42,356 nt of DNA from Oscillospiraceae bacterium (GTDB lineage Bacteria > Bacillota > Clostridia > Oscillospirales > Ruminococcaceae). Position 1 is the stretch's first letter; each line of letters begins with the position of its first letter. The stretch is taken from NCBI GenBank assembly GCA_009776345.1, contig WRLS01000001.1:1-42356 (forward strand), read 5' to 3'. The notes below the pieces were generated by a model. It searched no databases and had not been told where the DNA came from. It was given only the letters and a program-made list of their open reading frames with translations. Below are positions 40,599 to 42,356 of the stretch, one piece after another. Position numbers and translations under genes: made by a program.

Positions 40599-42356
40599 AT
40601 GCGGGAAATTCACGGGAACACAATCGGCATCCGCCGTTCATACATCGAACGGCTGGAAAGCATTTATGACGTTGAAATTGAGCGCAAGGAATTCTGCACC
40701 GTACCGCTGCTCAATTTGCTTGCAGCCTTTACCGGCAATACCGGGCGCGAGGCAATGGCGTATGTTGACCGAACGGGGCATGTGCTTTGCGTCGCCGTCG
40801 GTGAGCGCGACCGCGTAGAGCTGCCGTTCCTGCGCATACGCCGCTCTCCCGGCAGGCTCGCCGGCATCCGCTGCATCCATACGCATCCCGGCGGAAACGG
40901 GGCGCTTTCCGATGTTGACATTCAGTCCCTCAAAAGCATCCGCCTTGACGCAATGGCGGCGGTGGGCGTTTCGGGGGGCAGGCCGGTTTGGATGCAGGTC
41001 GGGATATTGGATCAAAGCGGCGAAGATTCGGAAGAAGGCGACGGCCTTACCGTAAACTTACACGGCCCGTACAGGATAAGCGGGATCCCGCATGAAACTT
41101 TGCTTGCGGAAATACGCCTGGCGGATGTCCGTATACGGCCTGACAAATCAAAAAAAGCGGACGCGGAAATCGCCCGCGCGATTTTAGCGGGGATTGACAA
41201 TAAACAAACCGGAACCCAGCCCCTCAGCGAGCTTTTACAGCTTGCAAACACCGCCGGGTTTATAACCGTTGGCTCTATGGTTCAGCCCCGCGACCGGCCC
41301 GACAGAAGCTATTATCTCGGCTACGGGAAGCTGCGCGATTTAACGCTAGAGATCGGGGCACTACGCGCGGACGCGGTTATCTTCGACGATGAGCTTTCCC
41401 CCGCGCAGATACGCAATATCCAAAAAGAATTCGGCGAAAGTATTGAGATTATCGACCGTACAGCGCTTATCCTTGATATTTTTTCCGGGCGCGCCGCAAC
41501 GCACGAAGGGCGCTTGCAGGTTGAGCTTGCGCAGGCAAAATATATGCTCCCGAGGATGGCGGGCTACTGGAAGCACCTGTCGCGGATGGGCGGCGGTGGC
41601 GGCGGCGGGGCGGGCGCTCGGCGCGGCGAAGGCGAAACCCAATTAGAGGTTGACAGACGGATCCTGCGCAGGCGGCTTGTTGAGCTGGAAAAAGAAATCG
41701 ACAACATAAAATCCCGCAGGGATGTACAGCGCGCCCACCGCGAGCGCTCCGGCATCCCGGTCGCCGCGCTTGTCGGATATACAAACGCGGGGAAATCGTC
41801 GCTTTTAAACAGCCTATCCGGCAGCGATGTTTTAGCTGAGGACAAGCTGTTCGCCACCCTTGACCCTGTATCCCGCCGTGTGAATTTCGGCGGCGGGGAC
41901 CTGCTGCTGGTAGACACCGTCGGCTTTATCAACAAGCTTTCCCATGACCTTGTGGACGCCTTCCGCGCCACGCTTGAGGAAACAAAATACGCCGACCTGC
42001 TCATCCATGTGGTGGACGCGTCCTCGGATGACAGCGCTCGGCAAATGGAAGTTGTCAAAAGTGTGCTGGGCGAGCTGGGCGTGTGGGGCAAGCCAATCCT
42101 GACAGTCTACAATAAATGTGATATCGCGGGCGATTTTATCCCGGGGACAGACAGCGTGCGCGTTTCCGCCATAACCGGGATGGGCATGGAAAATTTAAAA
42201 GCCGCGGTTGTAAAAAGCCTCGCCGCGGCGCGTGTTGAAATATCGGTAATCCTGCCGCTTGACAGCGGTGCGCTGGTGTCGCGCATTTATGCAACCGGGC
42301 AAGTCAGCCGGTGCAGCTACGAGGAGGACGGCATACACATCACCGCGCTGGTTTCG
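40599..42356 (+). CDS. hflX: GTPase HflX with N-terminal JAMM-like extension (partial)
   Basis: The frame is open from ATG 40599 (AAAAGGA 8 nt upstream) to the window end, 586 codons without stop, so the C-terminus is missing. HflX is a ribosome-splitting GTPase active on stalled ribosomes. Seen: the HflX N-domain (GSMVQPRDRPDRSYYLGYGKL, then the glycine-rich RMGGGGGGG loop and ARRGEGETQLEVDRR), and the G domain with G1 GYTNAGKSSLLN (about residue 392), G3 DTVGFINKL, G4 NKCD. Before it is an extra domain of about 170 residues with HTHP (94–97) and SDVD (104–107), exactly a JAMM-type HxHPx6SxxD motif. Whether it is a working peptidase is unknown. Confidence 0.92.
   Translation, partial: MREIHGNTIGIRRSYIERLESIYDVEIERKEFCTVPLLNLLAAFTGNTGREAMAYVDRTGHVLCVAVGERDRVELPFLRIRRSPGRLAGIRCIHTHPGGNGALSDVDIQSLKSIRLDAMAAVGVSGGRPVWMQVGILDQSGEDSEEGDGLTVNLHGPYRISGIPHETLLAEIRLADVRIRPDKSKKADAEIARAILAGIDNKQTGTQPLSELLQLANTAGFITVGSMVQPRDRPDRSYYLGYGKLRDLTLEIGALRADAVIFDDELSPAQIRNIQKEFGESIEIIDRTALILDIFSGRAATHEGRLQVELAQAKYMLPRMAGYWKHLSRMGGGGGGGAGARRGEGETQLEVDRRILRRRLVELEKEIDNIKSRRDVQRAHRERSGIPVAALVGYTNAGKSSLLNSLSGSDVLAEDKLFATLDPVSRRVNFGGGDLLLVDTVGFINKLSHDLVDAFRATLEETKYADLLIHVVDASSDDSARQMEVVKSVLGELGVWGKPILTVYNKCDIAGDFIPGTDSVRVSAITGMGMENLKAAVVKSLAAARVEISVILPLDSGALVSRIYATGQVSRCSYEEDGIHITALVS

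Noticed and set aside
1..42356. CRISPR array, rRNA operon or complete tRNA
   Set aside because: No regularly spaced repeats, rRNA signatures or full cloverleaf were seen; only an isolated T-arm-like piece at 31635–31651.

Overview
The window looks like a chromosomal segment of an anaerobic member of the Bacillota, probably class Clostridia. This is inferred from strong AGGAGG-type ribosome binding sites, frequent GTG/TTG starts, the RemA–Gmk order next to YicC, and a Bacillota-style small membrane toxin module. Most of it is GC-rich, with a visibly AT-richer block near 29.5–31.6 kb. Nothing fixes genus or species.

Region 1 (1–17956, + strand) is most of a contractile injection system of the extracellular type (eCIS, related to Afp/PVC and the Streptomyces/cyanobacterial particles). 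In order it has: the C-terminal end of a tail sheath protein, a gp19-type tube protein, a T4-type baseplate hub assembly chaperone, a DUF6760 protein, a second tube protein, a 726-residue disordered protein, a LysM tail protein, a gpD-like hub, a gpV-like spike, gp25, two baseplate J proteins, a gpI-like protein, a DUF4157 (HExxH) protein that may be cargo or an internal component, and an AAA+ ATPase. No PAAR tip, fibre or classical tape measure is recognisable. The genes are tightly packed or overlapping and read as one operon continuing upstream of the window. The chaperone and DUF6760 frames are joined at a canonical slippery heptamer, which suggests a programmed -1 frameshift.

Region 2 (17935–22722, - strand) is an export operon: two half-ABC exporters and an MFS transporter, all overlapping, from a good promoter divergent to serS. 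Region 3 (22896–29050) holds serS, an enolase-superfamily enzyme, a stand-alone pyruvate kinase C-terminal-like protein on the other strand, and a run of FmdB zinc ribbon, cupin, aldehyde dehydrogenase and an unknown protein.

Region 4 (about 29062–31700) is an AT-richer block. A strong promoter and a roughly 340-nt leader, with a possible 10-codon leader peptide and two tandem terminators, precede rsgA, an aminoglycoside-phosphotransferase-like kinase and a stub of a third gene. It looks like a transferred operon controlled by attenuation. Region 5 (31704–34901) holds a hemerythrin–PilZ fusion, an RraA-family protein, a PPC/DUF296 protein and a tRNA-dihydrouridine synthase.

Region 6 (34902–35305) has no large gene but carries what looks like a type I toxin–antitoxin module: a 26-residue membrane peptide convergent with a small RNA, sharing a bidirectional terminator and having matching leader repeats. 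Region 7 (35306–42356) is housekeeping: a GNAT acetyltransferase and polA (+), gmk, remA and yicC (-) with a roughly 160-bp inverted-repeat element between remA and yicC, and hflX (+), cut by the window edge.
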